NCBI GenBank assembly: GCA_964584325.1
Contig: CAZOZP010000003.1
Span: 27,754-91,753 of the forward strand
Source: CAZOZP01 sp964584325
GTDB lineage: Bacteria > Bacteroidota > Ignavibacteria > Ignavibacteriales > Melioribacteraceae
Length of the DNA stretch: 64,000 nt
Reading direction: 5' to 3'
Every line of letters starts with the position of its first letter. Position 1 is the stretch's first letter. Below the pieces are notes generated by a model. That model worked only from the letters and a program-made list of their open reading frames with translations. It did no database searches and had not been told where the DNA came from. Positions 14,279-23,528 of the stretch are shown here, one piece after another. The position numbers and the translations under genes were made by a program.

Positions 14279-14965
14279 TTATTCAATTCCCATTGCTTTT
14301 TCGGATGTACGCGTAATTAAAGTAAGTCTTTTCTTTTCATTTTCAGTAAGCCCGGCTGCATCAAAATGTTTTATCTCTGCTAAAGCTTCTTCGTGCAATT
14401 CAAGCTGCTGAAGTAAATTTACAAGATAGAATCTGTTTTCCTTTTTTTCTGCTATATCCGGATATTTCCTGAATGTTTCCTTAATGTAGAGAACCGCCGA
14501 TTCTCTGAGATAATTATCTGCCAATATTTTTGCTCCGTTCATTCTTTTGAGTCCCATATCCAGATACGAATCAAGAAGTTCAGTCTGGGCTGATTCTGCA
14601 TTTCTTCCGTAAACCGCAGTTGTCTTTGATACTTCGCCTGATTTTGCCTTGGGAACCGCTTTTACTTCTTCGCGGGCAAGGCCCATCAGCAAATCTTCAA
14701 TTGTATATTTTCTTACAAGCTTCATAGATATTGCACTGTTTTCTCTAACATAGAAAGTGCTTTCTCCATATATCAGCCTCAAAGATGCTCCTCTTGAAGT
14801 AATGATAATATCGTTTCTCATAATTCTGTCGCCGGCTTTAACGGGTAAAATTTCTTCAGTTGTGTTCTTAAGAATTTCAACCTTCCCCTGTACATTCTTC
14901 ACCTGATAACTCTGGGCAAAAAGCATAACAGGTATTATCAGAATTAAAAATATTTTTCTTAACAT
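14279..14965 (-). CDS. Secreted FecR-domain protein
   Basis: The 228-residue product has a signal peptide (MLRKIFLILIIPVMLFAQS). A FecR-type domain follows: VQGKVEILKNTTEEILPVKAGDRIMRNDIIITSRGASLRLIYG (about 24-66 in short strands). A helical C-terminal part resembles tetratricopeptide-like repeats. FecR domains in this free periplasmic form often occur beside CHASE2 receptors, and a CHASE2 regulator heads this same leftward cluster. It follows the barrel gene after three bases and is the last gene of the cluster. Confidence 0.7.
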   Translation of the reverse strand: MLRKIFLILIIPVMLFAQSYQVKNVQGKVEILKNTTEEILPVKAGDRIMRNDIIITSRGASLRLIYGESTFYVRENSAISMKLVRKYTIEDLLMGLAREEVKAVPKAKSGEVSKTTAVYGRNAESAQTELLDSYLDMGLKRMNGAKILADNYLRESAVLYIKETFRKYPDIAEKKENRFYLVNLLQQLELHEEALAEIKHFDAAGLTENEKKRLTLITRTSEKAMGIE

Positions 14966-14968
14966 ATT

Positions 14969-16972
14969 TCACCTCAAAACTTTTATTATTTCAACCTTGT
15001 TTTTTTCCAAACCGAAATTATCCAGAGCTTTTTCAACAAACTCTTCGGCGCCGTATGACCAAGCTTTATCAAAACTGCCGTGGACTGTTGTTTCCAGAGG
15101 TATCCAGATTTCATCTTTTCCGGAACTGTTTCTGAAAACATAGTACTTAGAATCATTTTTTGTAATTAATCCTGCGTTTTCCGGCTGAAGATTTGTGTTT
15201 ACCAATAATGCAACGTGCCTTTGTCCTTCAGTTTCATATCTATAATCAATAAATGCGGTTTCAATACCGACCGATTCAAACACGGAGCTGAAAAACACCG
15301 CAAAATCATCACAATCACCGCCTTTTAATTCAAGTGTTTCTTCGGGATACTGCACCCTGTCTGATGAAGCACGAAAGTCTGCCGTATATGAAAATCCCTT
15401 CGAAAAGTATTCAAATAAATATTTTGTTTTTATGAAGTTTCCTGCCTCTGTATTACCGTTAATTTCTGATTCGGCAAGTGCTTTTTTGGATACCTGAGAC
15501 ATTTTTCCGAGACTTCGTACAGCAAAGAAACCCAGATTCCTTACATTTCCGTCCCAACTGTTTGAACTTTCAATCATTACCGGAAAACTAAACCTAATCT
15601 CATCATCGGTATTCTCCGCCCCAAGTGCTATCTCTGCCTGTGCAATAAACGGATTTTTAATTGAATGCTTATCGGGGAAGTGAAAATAAACCGGAATGGA
15701 AACGGTATCACCGGAATTCAGTATTACAAGAGGAGACGCAATTGTTTCGGGATTAAGTTCTTTAATTAATAATGACGGATAAACTCTCAGCTTATTATCT
15801 GAGATGTTGGTAATTTTAACTTCTGCAAATGGTTTATCAATAAATTCTTCAAAATTTGACGGAAAGATTCTCTCATTGTTTGTTTTTTCAATCATTTCAA
15901 AAACTTTATCTCTTTTCAGTGAAAGAGTAAGATTTAATGAAGCATAAACTGAAAAATCAGTGTATTTATTGAATACAAAGCCACTCATCTTTTTTTCTTT
16001 AAAATCTGAAAGCAGGAGGTTTTCTCTATCGTAATTAAAATTCTTCACGCCGGTTAAAGTTAATCCGATTAGTCCGGTAGAATAATTAACCGAAGCCAGG
16101 AGTCCTGAAATTATTGAATCATCGTCGTTTAGTTTCATTATTGCCGCAGATCCTGAAACCGAAGAAAATCCGAAGCGGCTTCCGTAATTAAGTCCTGCAG
16201 AGTATCCGGCAAGGCTTTCATATCCTGCTATAATCCTCAAATTTTCGGTAACTGAATATGCCGCAGAAACCACAGCCCTGATATCTTTTCTCATAGTATA
16301 GTTTGAATTAGTATCCGAAAGTGTTCCGCTTTCAAATCTAATCAGATTTTTACTTGATACTGATAAGTTCAGATTTTTTTCAGGCATCCAGTTAAAACCA
16401 AAATCCACAGTCCAGGTATTCAGTTTTTCCTCAGACGAAGACTTAGAAAGATAAGCCGCATTATTTTCGAATTTTACCACAGGCAGTTCGGAAGTAAAAA
16501 CTTCTTCCATTAGTCTTAACGATACTCCGGCTGAGAAATCCTGATTAAACGAATAAGCGTACCCCAATCCGAAGATTTCACGGAAACTGATCTCAGATTT
16601 CAATTCACTTTTAATTTCCGAGCTGTCGGATAAAAAAATCAATCCCGTGCCGGTGTCGAAAGAGAAATCTTTTCTTAAGCCCGGAGTAATTCTTCCGTAG
16701 AAATAACTTTTACCGAATCTTTTTGCCAGAGAAGATGAGTACAGACCGGGATTTCCTCCCGTCTGCATTTCGCCTCCGAAAGTAAGTGAAAGCTCCATAT
16801 CTTTCAGGCTGTTATAGTTAGACATATTCTCCTCTAATCCGCTAAGTCTGAAATTCTTATTCAGGCTGTTCGAAATAAATCCGTAGTATCCTGCCAATTC
16901 CTGTGCAGATGATGTAATAGCCGCTGCAGAAATCAGCACAACCAATATTTTTAATTTAATCTTGAACATCAA
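14969..16972 (-). CDS. Outer-membrane barrel-like protein with transglutaminase-like domain
   Basis: The 667-residue product has a signal peptide ending near SSAQ. A repeated beta-strand region of about 350 residues resembles PorV/conjugal-type barrels, then comes an Ig-like stretch (about 385-475), and a C-terminal transglutaminase-like domain. In the last, Cys554 (GGDCDD), His586 (RHVALL) and Glu627 (PLETT) are in the usual order. The domain could cut or cross-link peptide bonds or only bind. Barrel plus papain-like fold in one chain is unusual. It overlaps the upstream lipoprotein gene by 17 bases. Confidence 0.65.
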   Translation of the reverse strand: MMFKIKLKILVVLISAAAITSSAQELAGYYGFISNSLNKNFRLSGLEENMSNYNSLKDMELSLTFGGEMQTGGNPGLYSSSLAKRFGKSYFYGRITPGLRKDFSFDTGTGLIFLSDSSEIKSELKSEISFREIFGLGYAYSFNQDFSAGVSLRLMEEVFTSELPVVKFENNAAYLSKSSSEEKLNTWTVDFGFNWMPEKNLNLSVSSKNLIRFESGTLSDTNSNYTMRKDIRAVVSAAYSVTENLRIIAGYESLAGYSAGLNYGSRFGFSSVSGSAAIMKLNDDDSIISGLLASVNYSTGLIGLTLTGVKNFNYDRENLLLSDFKEKKMSGFVFNKYTDFSVYASLNLTLSLKRDKVFEMIEKTNNERIFPSNFEEFIDKPFAEVKITNISDNKLRVYPSLLIKELNPETIASPLVILNSGDTVSIPVYFHFPDKHSIKNPFIAQAEIALGAENTDDEIRFSFPVMIESSNSWDGNVRNLGFFAVRSLGKMSQVSKKALAESEINGNTEAGNFIKTKYLFEYFSKGFSYTADFRASSDRVQYPEETLELKGGDCDDFAVFFSSVFESVGIETAFIDYRYETEGQRHVALLVNTNLQPENAGLITKNDSKYYVFRNSSGKDEIWIPLETTVHGSFDKAWSYGAEEFVEKALDNFGLEKNKVEIIKVLR

Positions 16973-17861
16973 TTTTTATATGATGAATACTGTTTGCGGA
17001 AATATTATTCTTAACGAAAAAACTTTCTCCTTCATATTCTGTTTGAACTGTCCGTATGCATAAAAACGAGTAGTGATTGAAATTTCGTTCTCTGAGGCTT
17101 TTTATAATCCATTCAGGAAATTTGAAAAAGCCGTCATCAGTTGTTTTAATTGAAAAAATGTAATTCGGTAGAGATGTTTTTAATTTACTGCCTCCGGCTA
17201 TAATCAGTATATTTTCTCCTTTCCCTTTATTCCATTTCAGGCTATAGTGTTTCTTTCCGTTTTTTTCTGATACTTCAGCCGAGGCATTAAGTTTTTCGGG
17301 TATAGCAATATCAAGTTCTTTTCCCGAAAAATTATTGTTATCCGGATCGATTTTAAACCTCAGCTTCGCTCCGTAAGGAAAGGGTAACGACTTTCCTGCC
17401 AGAACATGCTTTACTCCGTTTTCAACCCTTCTGAGCTGTCCCCCCTCTAAAAAAGCAACAGTATCCTGTACCATCATTGCCTGAATGCCGTTAAAATATA
17501 CCGTTCCTATTCTTCTTCCTCTGAAAGCCATAATCTTACCCTTTGAATTCTTAACAGAAAATTTTCTGTCAAGAAACTTTGCCATCATATAGCTTACTGA
17601 GTCAGTTTCATCATTATAAGTGCTTTCGAATCCGCTTACAGTTACTATATTCTGAAATAATGTCTGATTTGCGGTAATTCCTGTACTTTCCAAAGATTCA
17701 TCAGAAAAAGTAACTGTTTCATTTTCATCGATAACACTTACTTCAACTTTATCCTGCCCGGAGTAAATATTGTCTTTTAATTCCACCGGCCCGGGTTCAG
17801 CGCATGAAAAGAACAGCATACAGACAGGAAGAAAAATTATATATGTTAAAAACTTTTTCAT
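16956..17861 (-). CDS. Lipoprotein of unknown function
   Basis: The 301-residue product starts at 17861 with MKKFLTYIIFLPVCMLFFSCAEP, a clear lipoprotein signal with lipobox FFSC. A longer frame start at 17954 overlaps the hairpin and the upstream gene and is not used. The mature part is beta-rich, with two Ig-like regions suggested. No family is recognised. It sits between another lipoprotein and the barrel/transglutaminase gene, so the products probably act together at the envelope. Confidence 0.6.
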   Translation of the reverse strand: MKKFLTYIIFLPVCMLFFSCAEPGPVELKDNIYSGQDKVEVSVIDENETVTFSDESLESTGITANQTLFQNIVTVSGFESTYNDETDSVSYMMAKFLDRKFSVKNSKGKIMAFRGRRIGTVYFNGIQAMMVQDTVAFLEGGQLRRVENGVKHVLAGKSLPFPYGAKLRFKIDPDNNNFSGKELDIAIPEKLNASAEVSEKNGKKHYSLKWNKGKGENILIIAGGSKLKTSLPNYIFSIKTTDDGFFKFPEWIIKSLRERNFNHYSFLCIRTVQTEYEGESFFVKNNISANSIHHIKIDVQD

Positions 17862-17873
17862 GATTTTAATCCT

Positions 17874-17915
17874 TTGCAGTCCGGGAGCTTTATTATTTCT
17901 GTTCCCGGACTGCAA
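17874..17915 (-). other. Intercistronic 13-bp hairpin
   Basis: TTGCAGTCCGGGA (17874-17886) pairs perfectly with TCCCGGACTGCAA (17903-17915) around a 16-base loop. It lies between the stop of one lipoprotein gene and the start of the next. No T-run follows on the minus strand, so message stabilisation or processing is more likely than full termination. Confidence 0.65.
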
Positions 17916-17923
17916 TTGAAAGT

Positions 17924-18922
17924 TTATTTTACACCGTAGGGAACACCCCAGCAAACTGATTCTACCTGAGCTGCATCATCATTAACAGTATTGTAAGGCA
18001 TAGCATTTATCACAGCGTGTTTGTATCCTTTAAGCATATTTGCTTTCCAGCTTCCGCTATATGTTTTGGTATATTCTGTACCGTCGAATTCCGAAGAAAC
18101 AAGCTGCAGTTTTAGTTTTGCGCGGTTCTTGATTCCGAATCTTGTTGCTCCGTAGGAAATTGTTACATATTCATCCTCTGCATAACGGCTTTTAACTGTA
18201 ACGGTAACATCCACTGACTGTCCGTGGTTAAGCATCGGAATCTGATGTTTAAACCCGATTCCCCTGTACATATAGTATGCAAGCGGATCAGTAATATTTA
18301 TGGATGAGCCGTCCGGCAGACCAACATTCAATCCGGCAATGGAAATATTTTCCGCATTGGCTTCACCTTCCAAAAGAGAAAGTGCAATAAGCTTCCAGCC
18401 TTGCATCTGATAATTATTTCCGTTTACTTTGTTTCCTTTTCCGTTTTGGTTCCCCTTACCGTTTTGATTACCTGATGAAGAATCGGAATTCTGTTTTTTA
18501 ACAAGAATGGCATTTCTTATCGTTGTTGCAGTAAACGGTTTCTGAATTACCGTATCAATATCATTTTCACCCGTGAGTGAATCAAGAGATGCCGCGATAA
18601 AGAGTATCCCCTGGTAAGTTTTTGTGTAAACTGCATAAGCTGTGTCATTCACAATATTATATTCAACATTTTTTCCAATTGTTATCATCCTTTGCTTTAC
18701 ATATACCGGATAAATTTCTGACAGTACTTTCTGCATACTATCGTCTTCATTATAATTATACTCAAAAGACTCAGCAGCCTCATCAGTTTCTATTGCCTTA
18801 AGAATTTCTGCTTTCACAGAAGCCTCTTCCGATTCAAGAGGATTATTATCCTGTTTACAGGCAGAGAATAGAATTAAGACTGCGATTACGAAAATTAATT
18901 TAACGACAATTAACTTTTTCAT
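17924..18922 (-). CDS. Lipoprotein with Gly/Asn/Lys repeat linker
   Basis: The 332-residue product has a lipoprotein signal (LIFVIAVLILFSACKQ). An acidic helical region follows, then a low-complexity linker with repeats of GNQNGK (about 151-166), and a beta-rich C-terminal domain. No family is recognised. It is the first gene of the block downstream of the sigma-54 activator. A loose -24/-12-like sequence lies about 50 bases upstream of its start, with AAGGAG as ribosome-binding site. Confidence 0.6.
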   Translation of the reverse strand: MKKLIVVKLIFVIAVLILFSACKQDNNPLESEEASVKAEILKAIETDEAAESFEYNYNEDDSMQKVLSEIYPVYVKQRMITIGKNVEYNIVNDTAYAVYTKTYQGILFIAASLDSLTGENDIDTVIQKPFTATTIRNAILVKKQNSDSSSGNQNGKGNQNGKGNKVNGNNYQMQGWKLIALSLLEGEANAENISIAGLNVGLPDGSSINITDPLAYYMYRGIGFKHQIPMLNHGQSVDVTVTVKSRYAEDEYVTISYGATRFGIKNRAKLKLQLVSSEFDGTEYTKTYSGSWKANMLKGYKHAVINAMPYNTVNDDAAQVESVCWGVPYGVK

Positions 18923-19074
18923 TTTGTACTCCTTAAATTTTTATGACAATAACAAAAGCCATAAACCGTGCCGTTACAGTAATATCACTCTAATCTATTC
19001 ATTTACAACAACTTAATACATCTGTATAATTCTATTACCCCGCATGGAAAACAAATTCAAACGCATGGAATAAT

Positions 19075-21516
19075 TTATTCCTCTGTTTTATCTATCAAAT
19101 GCCTAATAATTTCATCCTGATAAATATGATACTTATGAGGAAGATTTTTATACTTCGCCGAAAGGGCATTCTTTACCGCATTGAAATCCTTACTGCCGAA
19201 TTCCTTAATATCCTTCGAAATATTTGTAAGATAAATATTCAGCTTACCGCGAAGTTTTTCCAAAACTTCTTCATTGTCGGTTTCAGCAATAGCTTTTACG
19301 GCTTTTTCAACACTGAACCCATTTTCAAAAAACAGCTTAAATACAATTCCGCGAAAATTTTCAGCAACCGCAGTTCTTCCCAAGTGCCCGATTTCCTTTC
19401 CGGTTTCAGTTATCGATGAATGTGAAAACTGTTTTTCCCTTAAAGAATTCAGAATAATGGTTTCAAGATTTTCTTTTATTCCTCTCGAAAACTCAACCGG
19501 AAGGTCAGCAGCAGTAACAATTTCCCTCTCATCCGATTTTGCCAGAATTGCCGCTCTTTTCACAACAGATTCAAGTTCTCTTACATTTCCGCGCCATTCA
19601 TAATCTTCCAATCTTTCCAGGGCAATCTTAGAAAAGTTTAGAGATTTACTTTCTCTTGCGAGAAAATGTTCAGCTAGAATTCTAATATCATCTCTTCTTT
19701 CTCTAAGAGGAGGCAGATTTATTCTTATGACATTAAGTCTGTAGTAAATATCTTCCCTAAGTTTCTTATCCTTAACAAGCTGTTCAGGATTCTTATTAGT
19801 AGCGGCAATAATTCTTACATCAACTTTAATTGTTTTAGAAGATCCAACTTTTTCAAACTGTCCCGTCTGCAGAACTCTGAGCAGCTTCACCTGAAAATTC
19901 TCGGAAACCTCGCCAATTTCGTCAAGGAATAGTGTACCTCTGTCAGCAGTTTCAAATCTTCCTTTTTTTTCTGAAGACGATCCTGTGAACGCCCCCTTAA
20001 CATGTCCGAACAATTCACTTTCAAGGAGCGATTCTGTCAAAGCCCCGCAATTTACCGCAATAAAAAGATTATTTCTCCTGCTGCTCATCTGGTGAACAGC
20101 CAATGCGGCAAGTTCCTTCCCCGTACCGCTTTCGCCCGTAATAAAGACAGGCGAATTATCTTTGGCTATCTTGGTGATAAATTCAGTAATTTCCTGCATT
20201 TTTTTCGATTTATGAACTATGCCGAAAAATTCCTTCACTTCCCCCTTATCGGAAATTCCTGCTGTTTCGGTATTGTGGAGAATTTTCAGTTCAGAAATCT
20301 CCTTTTTTAGCTGAGTTATCCTTTCAATTATGGAATGATGGGATGAATCCTGAGAAAGATTAAGTTCATGCATAAGCTGCATAAGTTTGTTTTCTTTTTC
20401 TTTCAGCATTTCAAAAAGTTTTTTGCCTTCCCTGACAGTTTCCGCCAAAAGCCGTTTCTTTTCAAAATATTTATGATATACTTCATAAATTATTAAAGAA
20501 AGAACCCCGAGATAGTATGGAGAATAGTCAAAGATTATCTGGTAGAAATAAAATAGTTCAAGTGAAAAGATAAAGAAAAGTACTGCCGCGAATACAAAGA
20601 TATATATCCTCGTTTCATTGAAGAAGAATGCAAAACCTATAAGCAGAAATAAAACAAGGTAAGAAAGATTCTGATACTCCGAGTGAATAAATGAATCATT
20701 AAGAAGATTATCCACCGCAAAAGCCTGAAGTGCAATACCCGGCATACCACTGTCGAATTCCGACCCAAAAGCTGTACCCGCTGCATCGGTTGTTCCTATC
20801 AGAATAATTTTACCTTTTAGGAATTCAAGTGATTCCGGAGCATTCATTGAAAGATCAAAAAACTCTAAAAGCGTAAGCGATTTATAGTTCTTCCAACTCG
20901 TATGAAAATTCAGCTTTATACCGTTCTTCTCTGGATATTCATCAGAAACCAGACAAGCAAAAGCATAAATCCTCTTATTCTCAGCATTTATTGCTTTCTG
21001 GATTCCCGTACCATAGTCTTCATAATAATTCAGATGTCCGTATCGATAAGACCCGGAATCAGAGCCAACGGAAGGTTTAAATATTTCTTTACCGGTAAAT
21101 GATAAATCTTCTTTCCTTATAACTTCATCCGCAGTAGCACCAAGAATTACATTTTTTGATTTCAGAAGCTGATTTTCAAACAGCTTATCGTATTTTTCCT
21201 GACCGGGCTGTACTGTTTGAAATACAATTCCGATACCTGTTTTTCTTACGTTATATTTATTAAGTTCCTTTAACAAGAGTGCATAATAGCTTCTTTTTAG
21301 AGGCCAGCCTCCAAGATTCTCAATATCTTCCCGCCCAATTTTAATTAATACTATATTTGTATCGACTTTTCTTTCCGGCACAATTCCGTAATATGATTTC
21401 TGGACAAAACTGTTTATGTTTTTCCTTAATGAAGAAAAAGACAATAGAATTGATAATAATGCAGCCAGCCATACAAACTGCCATATATTAATGCGTATTG
21501 ATGATTTTGGTTTCAT
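19075..21516 (-). CDS. Membrane CHASE2 sensor / sigma-54-dependent activator
   Basis: The 813-residue product has an N-terminal membrane segment (about 10-28), an extracytoplasmic CHASE2 domain (about 35-275), three membrane segments (about 282-350) and a coiled coil (355-415). A sigma-54 AAA+ domain follows, with Walker A GESGTGKE (461-468), GAFTGS loop (508-513, last residue S rather than A) and Walker B FLDEIG (530-535). The last 130 residues contain a possible helix-turn-helix (ITETGKEIGHLGRTAVAEN), not an obvious Fis domain. It likely senses an envelope signal and activates sigma-54 promoters, perhaps of the adjacent lipoprotein genes. Confidence 0.85.
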   Translation of the reverse strand: MKPKSSIRINIWQFVWLAALLSILLSFSSLRKNINSFVQKSYYGIVPERKVDTNIVLIKIGREDIENLGGWPLKRSYYALLLKELNKYNVRKTGIGIVFQTVQPGQEKYDKLFENQLLKSKNVILGATADEVIRKEDLSFTGKEIFKPSVGSDSGSYRYGHLNYYEDYGTGIQKAINAENKRIYAFACLVSDEYPEKNGIKLNFHTSWKNYKSLTLLEFFDLSMNAPESLEFLKGKIILIGTTDAAGTAFGSEFDSGMPGIALQAFAVDNLLNDSFIHSEYQNLSYLVLFLLIGFAFFFNETRIYIFVFAAVLFFIFSLELFYFYQIIFDYSPYYLGVLSLIIYEVYHKYFEKKRLLAETVREGKKLFEMLKEKENKLMQLMHELNLSQDSSHHSIIERITQLKKEISELKILHNTETAGISDKGEVKEFFGIVHKSKKMQEITEFITKIAKDNSPVFITGESGTGKELAALAVHQMSSRRNNLFIAVNCGALTESLLESELFGHVKGAFTGSSSEKKGRFETADRGTLFLDEIGEVSENFQVKLLRVLQTGQFEKVGSSKTIKVDVRIIAATNKNPEQLVKDKKLREDIYYRLNVIRINLPPLRERRDDIRILAEHFLARESKSLNFSKIALERLEDYEWRGNVRELESVVKRAAILAKSDEREIVTAADLPVEFSRGIKENLETIILNSLREKQFSHSSITETGKEIGHLGRTAVAENFRGIVFKLFFENGFSVEKAVKAIAETDNEEVLEKLRGKLNIYLTNISKDIKEFGSKDFNAVKNALSAKYKNLPHKYHIYQDEIIRHLIDKTEE

Positions 21517-21528
21517 AAATACAATTTT

Positions 21529-21557
21529 TTAGTTAATTTATAGTCAAAATTAACTAA
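21529..21557. promoter_or_regulatory. Inverted repeat between divergent genes
   Basis: TTAGTTAATTT (21529-21539) and AAATTAACTAA (21547-21557) form an 11-base perfect inverted repeat with a 7-base spacer. It lies in the 79-base gap between the sigma-54 activator and the first hydrolase. A TATAAT-like box follows at 21569-21574. It could be an operator shared by divergent promoters. AT-richness makes chance repeats more likely. Confidence 0.4.
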
Positions 21558-21595
21558 TTTTTTTATAGTATAATAAGCTGACAGGATAATTTATT

Positions 21596-22390
21596 ATGAA
21601 AATGGTAATCAACAGTTTATCAGTTAATGTATTCGGCGATCCCGAAAATACTCCTATTCTATTCATTCACGGATTCCCCTTTGATTATACATTATGGGAA
21701 AGCCAGATTAACCATCTAAAAAAAGATTATTACTGCATAGCTTATGATGTAAGAGGTTTAGGCGACAGCTATGTGGGTGACGGTCAGTACACGATGGAAG
21801 CATACGTTGATGACGCTTTTTCGATTGTTCACGAAATGAACCTCGACAGACCGGTTCTCTGCGGGTTATCTATGGGCGGTTATGTTGCTCTCAGAACAGC
21901 AGAACGCGATCCGCTCAGATTTAGAGGACTTATTCTCTGCAACACAAAAGCTGATGCTGATGACAATAACGCAAAAATTAAAAGAGCAAAACAAATTGAC
22001 AGCATCAATGTTAAAGGACTTAACAGATTTATTGATGAATTTATTCCTCAGTGTTTTGCATCAAAAACTATCGATAAAAACCGTACTTTGGTTGAAAAAA
22101 CAATTACTGCTTCCAAAAAACACATTCCGAAAGGAGTTAAAGGAGCAATTTTTGCAATAATGAGCAGAACTGATACAACGGAATTCCTCAAGAATTGTCA
22201 GATTCCTTCTCTTGTTATTGCCGGCTCTGCAGATGCTGTCACTCCTGCAGACAAAATGAAAGAATTGGCTTCGTTAATAAAGAATTCGGAATTTGTAACC
22301 ATTCCTGATTCCGGACACTTAACAGCTATTGAAAATCCGGACGCTGTTAACAAAGCTATATCCGGTTTCCTTGCTGACAAAGTTAAATAG
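21596..22390 (+). CDS. Alpha/beta hydrolase (first of a tandem pair)
   Basis: The 264-residue product is an alpha/beta-fold hydrolase. Seen are the oxyanion segment HGFPFDY (about 25-31), the nucleophile elbow GLSMGG with Ser near 93, an acidic site in GSADAVTP and the catalytic His in DSGHLTAIENP. The substrate is unknown; relatives include esterases, lactonases and non-haem haloperoxidase-like enzymes. The next gene is a clear paralog in tandem, sharing the start region and length. Confidence 0.85.
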   Translation: MKMVINSLSVNVFGDPENTPILFIHGFPFDYTLWESQINHLKKDYYCIAYDVRGLGDSYVGDGQYTMEAYVDDAFSIVHEMNLDRPVLCGLSMGGYVALRTAERDPLRFRGLILCNTKADADDNNAKIKRAKQIDSINVKGLNRFIDEFIPQCFASKTIDKNRTLVEKTITASKKHIPKGVKGAIFAIMSRTDTTEFLKNCQIPSLVIAGSADAVTPADKMKELASLIKNSEFVTIPDSGHLTAIENPDAVNKAISGFLADKVK

Positions 22391-22446
22391 TATATTTCAA
22401 GGAATTTCTTATAAATTTAAGGTTTTTTATCTTAAACCCTAATTTT

Positions 22447-22478
22447 TTTGATTTTTTTATCAAATTTATTTATATTTT
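22447..22478 (+). promoter_or_regulatory. Candidate promoter of the second hydrolase
   Basis: TTTG (22447-22450) is followed after 20 bases by TATATTTT (22471-22478), one base off the Bacteroidota form. The predicted leader would be only about 20 bases long and lacks a Shine-Dalgarno. Confidence 0.4.
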
Positions 22479-22503
22479 GTACTGATAAAAAAATGTATAT
22501 TCT

Positions 22504-23295
22504 TTGAAAACCATAGTTAACACACAATCAGTCAATACATTCGGGGACCCGGCTAATATTCCCGTAATATTTATTCATGGATTTCCCTTTGACCATACGG
22601 TATGGGAACGCCAGATAGAGGCTTTTTCCGATAAATATTATTGCATAGCTTATGATGTAAGAGGTTTCGGACAAAGTTATGTAGGTGATGGTCAGTATTC
22701 TCTTGAAGCTTATACTCACGACTTATTCTCAATTGTTCACGAAATGCAGATAGACAGACCTGTGCTGGTAGGAATGTCCACAGGCGGATTTATTGCGTTA
22801 AGAGCTATAGAAAGAGATATAAGAAGATTCAGAGGCTTAATGTTGTGCGGAACTATGATAAACGCTGACGACAAACTTGCACTTATTGACAATTCTTCTA
22901 AAATCAACGACATAAATGTGCAGGGAGTTGAATACTTTCTTGACTATTTTTTACCTCAGATGTTCTCTGATGTTTTTATGCAGAACAGAAAAGAAGAATA
23001 CAATAAGTTTTACGATGAGATAAAAAAATACAATGCGAGGGGAATTAAGGGCGGATTATTTGCCGTGATGAGCCGTACCGATATGAACCATTTCCTGCCG
23101 CAAATTGATTTGCCTTGTACTTACTTAGCAGGAGAAGAAGATAAGATTATTTCTCCCGATACACTGAAAAAATATGCTTCAAAAATTAAAACCGCTGAAT
23201 TCCGCATAGTACCTTCAGCCGGACATATTGCAAATATCGAAAATCCTTCATTTTTTAATTCTGAACTAAGTAAGCTGTTAAACCGTATCAGATAG
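22504..23295 (+). CDS. Alpha/beta hydrolase (second of a tandem pair)
   Basis: The 263-residue paralog of the preceding gene has HGFPFDH, nucleophile elbow GMSTGG (Met in place of Leu, Thr in place of Met), acidic GEEDKIISP and His in SAGHIANIENP. The start is TTG: aligning MKTIVNTQSVNTFGDP with MKMVINSLSVNVFGDP of the neighbour shows it is the true N-terminus, and the only nearby ATG is out of frame. The two copies have diverged strongly at the cap region. It overlaps the convergent next gene by eight bases. Confidence 0.83.
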   Translation: MKTIVNTQSVNTFGDPANIPVIFIHGFPFDHTVWERQIEAFSDKYYCIAYDVRGFGQSYVGDGQYSLEAYTHDLFSIVHEMQIDRPVLVGMSTGGFIALRAIERDIRRFRGLMLCGTMINADDKLALIDNSSKINDINVQGVEYFLDYFLPQMFSDVFMQNRKEEYNKFYDEIKKYNARGIKGGLFAVMSRTDMNHFLPQIDLPCTYLAGEEDKIISPDTLKKYASKIKTAEFRIVPSAGHIANIENPSFFNSELSKLLNRIR

Positions 23296-23527
23296 ATTCC
23301 CGCAGTTTTTCATAATACCAGCAAATAATGTAAGGCTTAAGACACTTAGTGCAAGCAGCCGATACTTTTCTGTGAGCAGTTGATGAATGAGTATCATCCG
23401 GTTTTACAGCAGTTACTTTAACAGGCACCCTATGCGGATCCGGACAAACAATTCTTTTCATCTTATTGCAATAAGGGCAGTTTATAACCCTTACAATTTC
23501 TTCATCATTATTTATTTGCTGTTCCAT
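23288..23527 (-). CDS. Small zinc-ribbon-like protein
   Basis: The 79-residue product has two CxxC pairs (CPYC at about 18-21 and CTKC at about 59-62), as in zinc ribbons, plus a single Cys at about 28 and another near the end. No specific family is recognised. It follows the Nudix gene by one base and so shares its message. Confidence 0.55.
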   Translation of the reverse strand: MEQQINNDEEIVRVINCPYCNKMKRIVCPDPHRVPVKVTAVKPDDTHSSTAHRKVSAACTKCLKPYIICWYYEKLRESI

Positions 23528-23528
23528 A

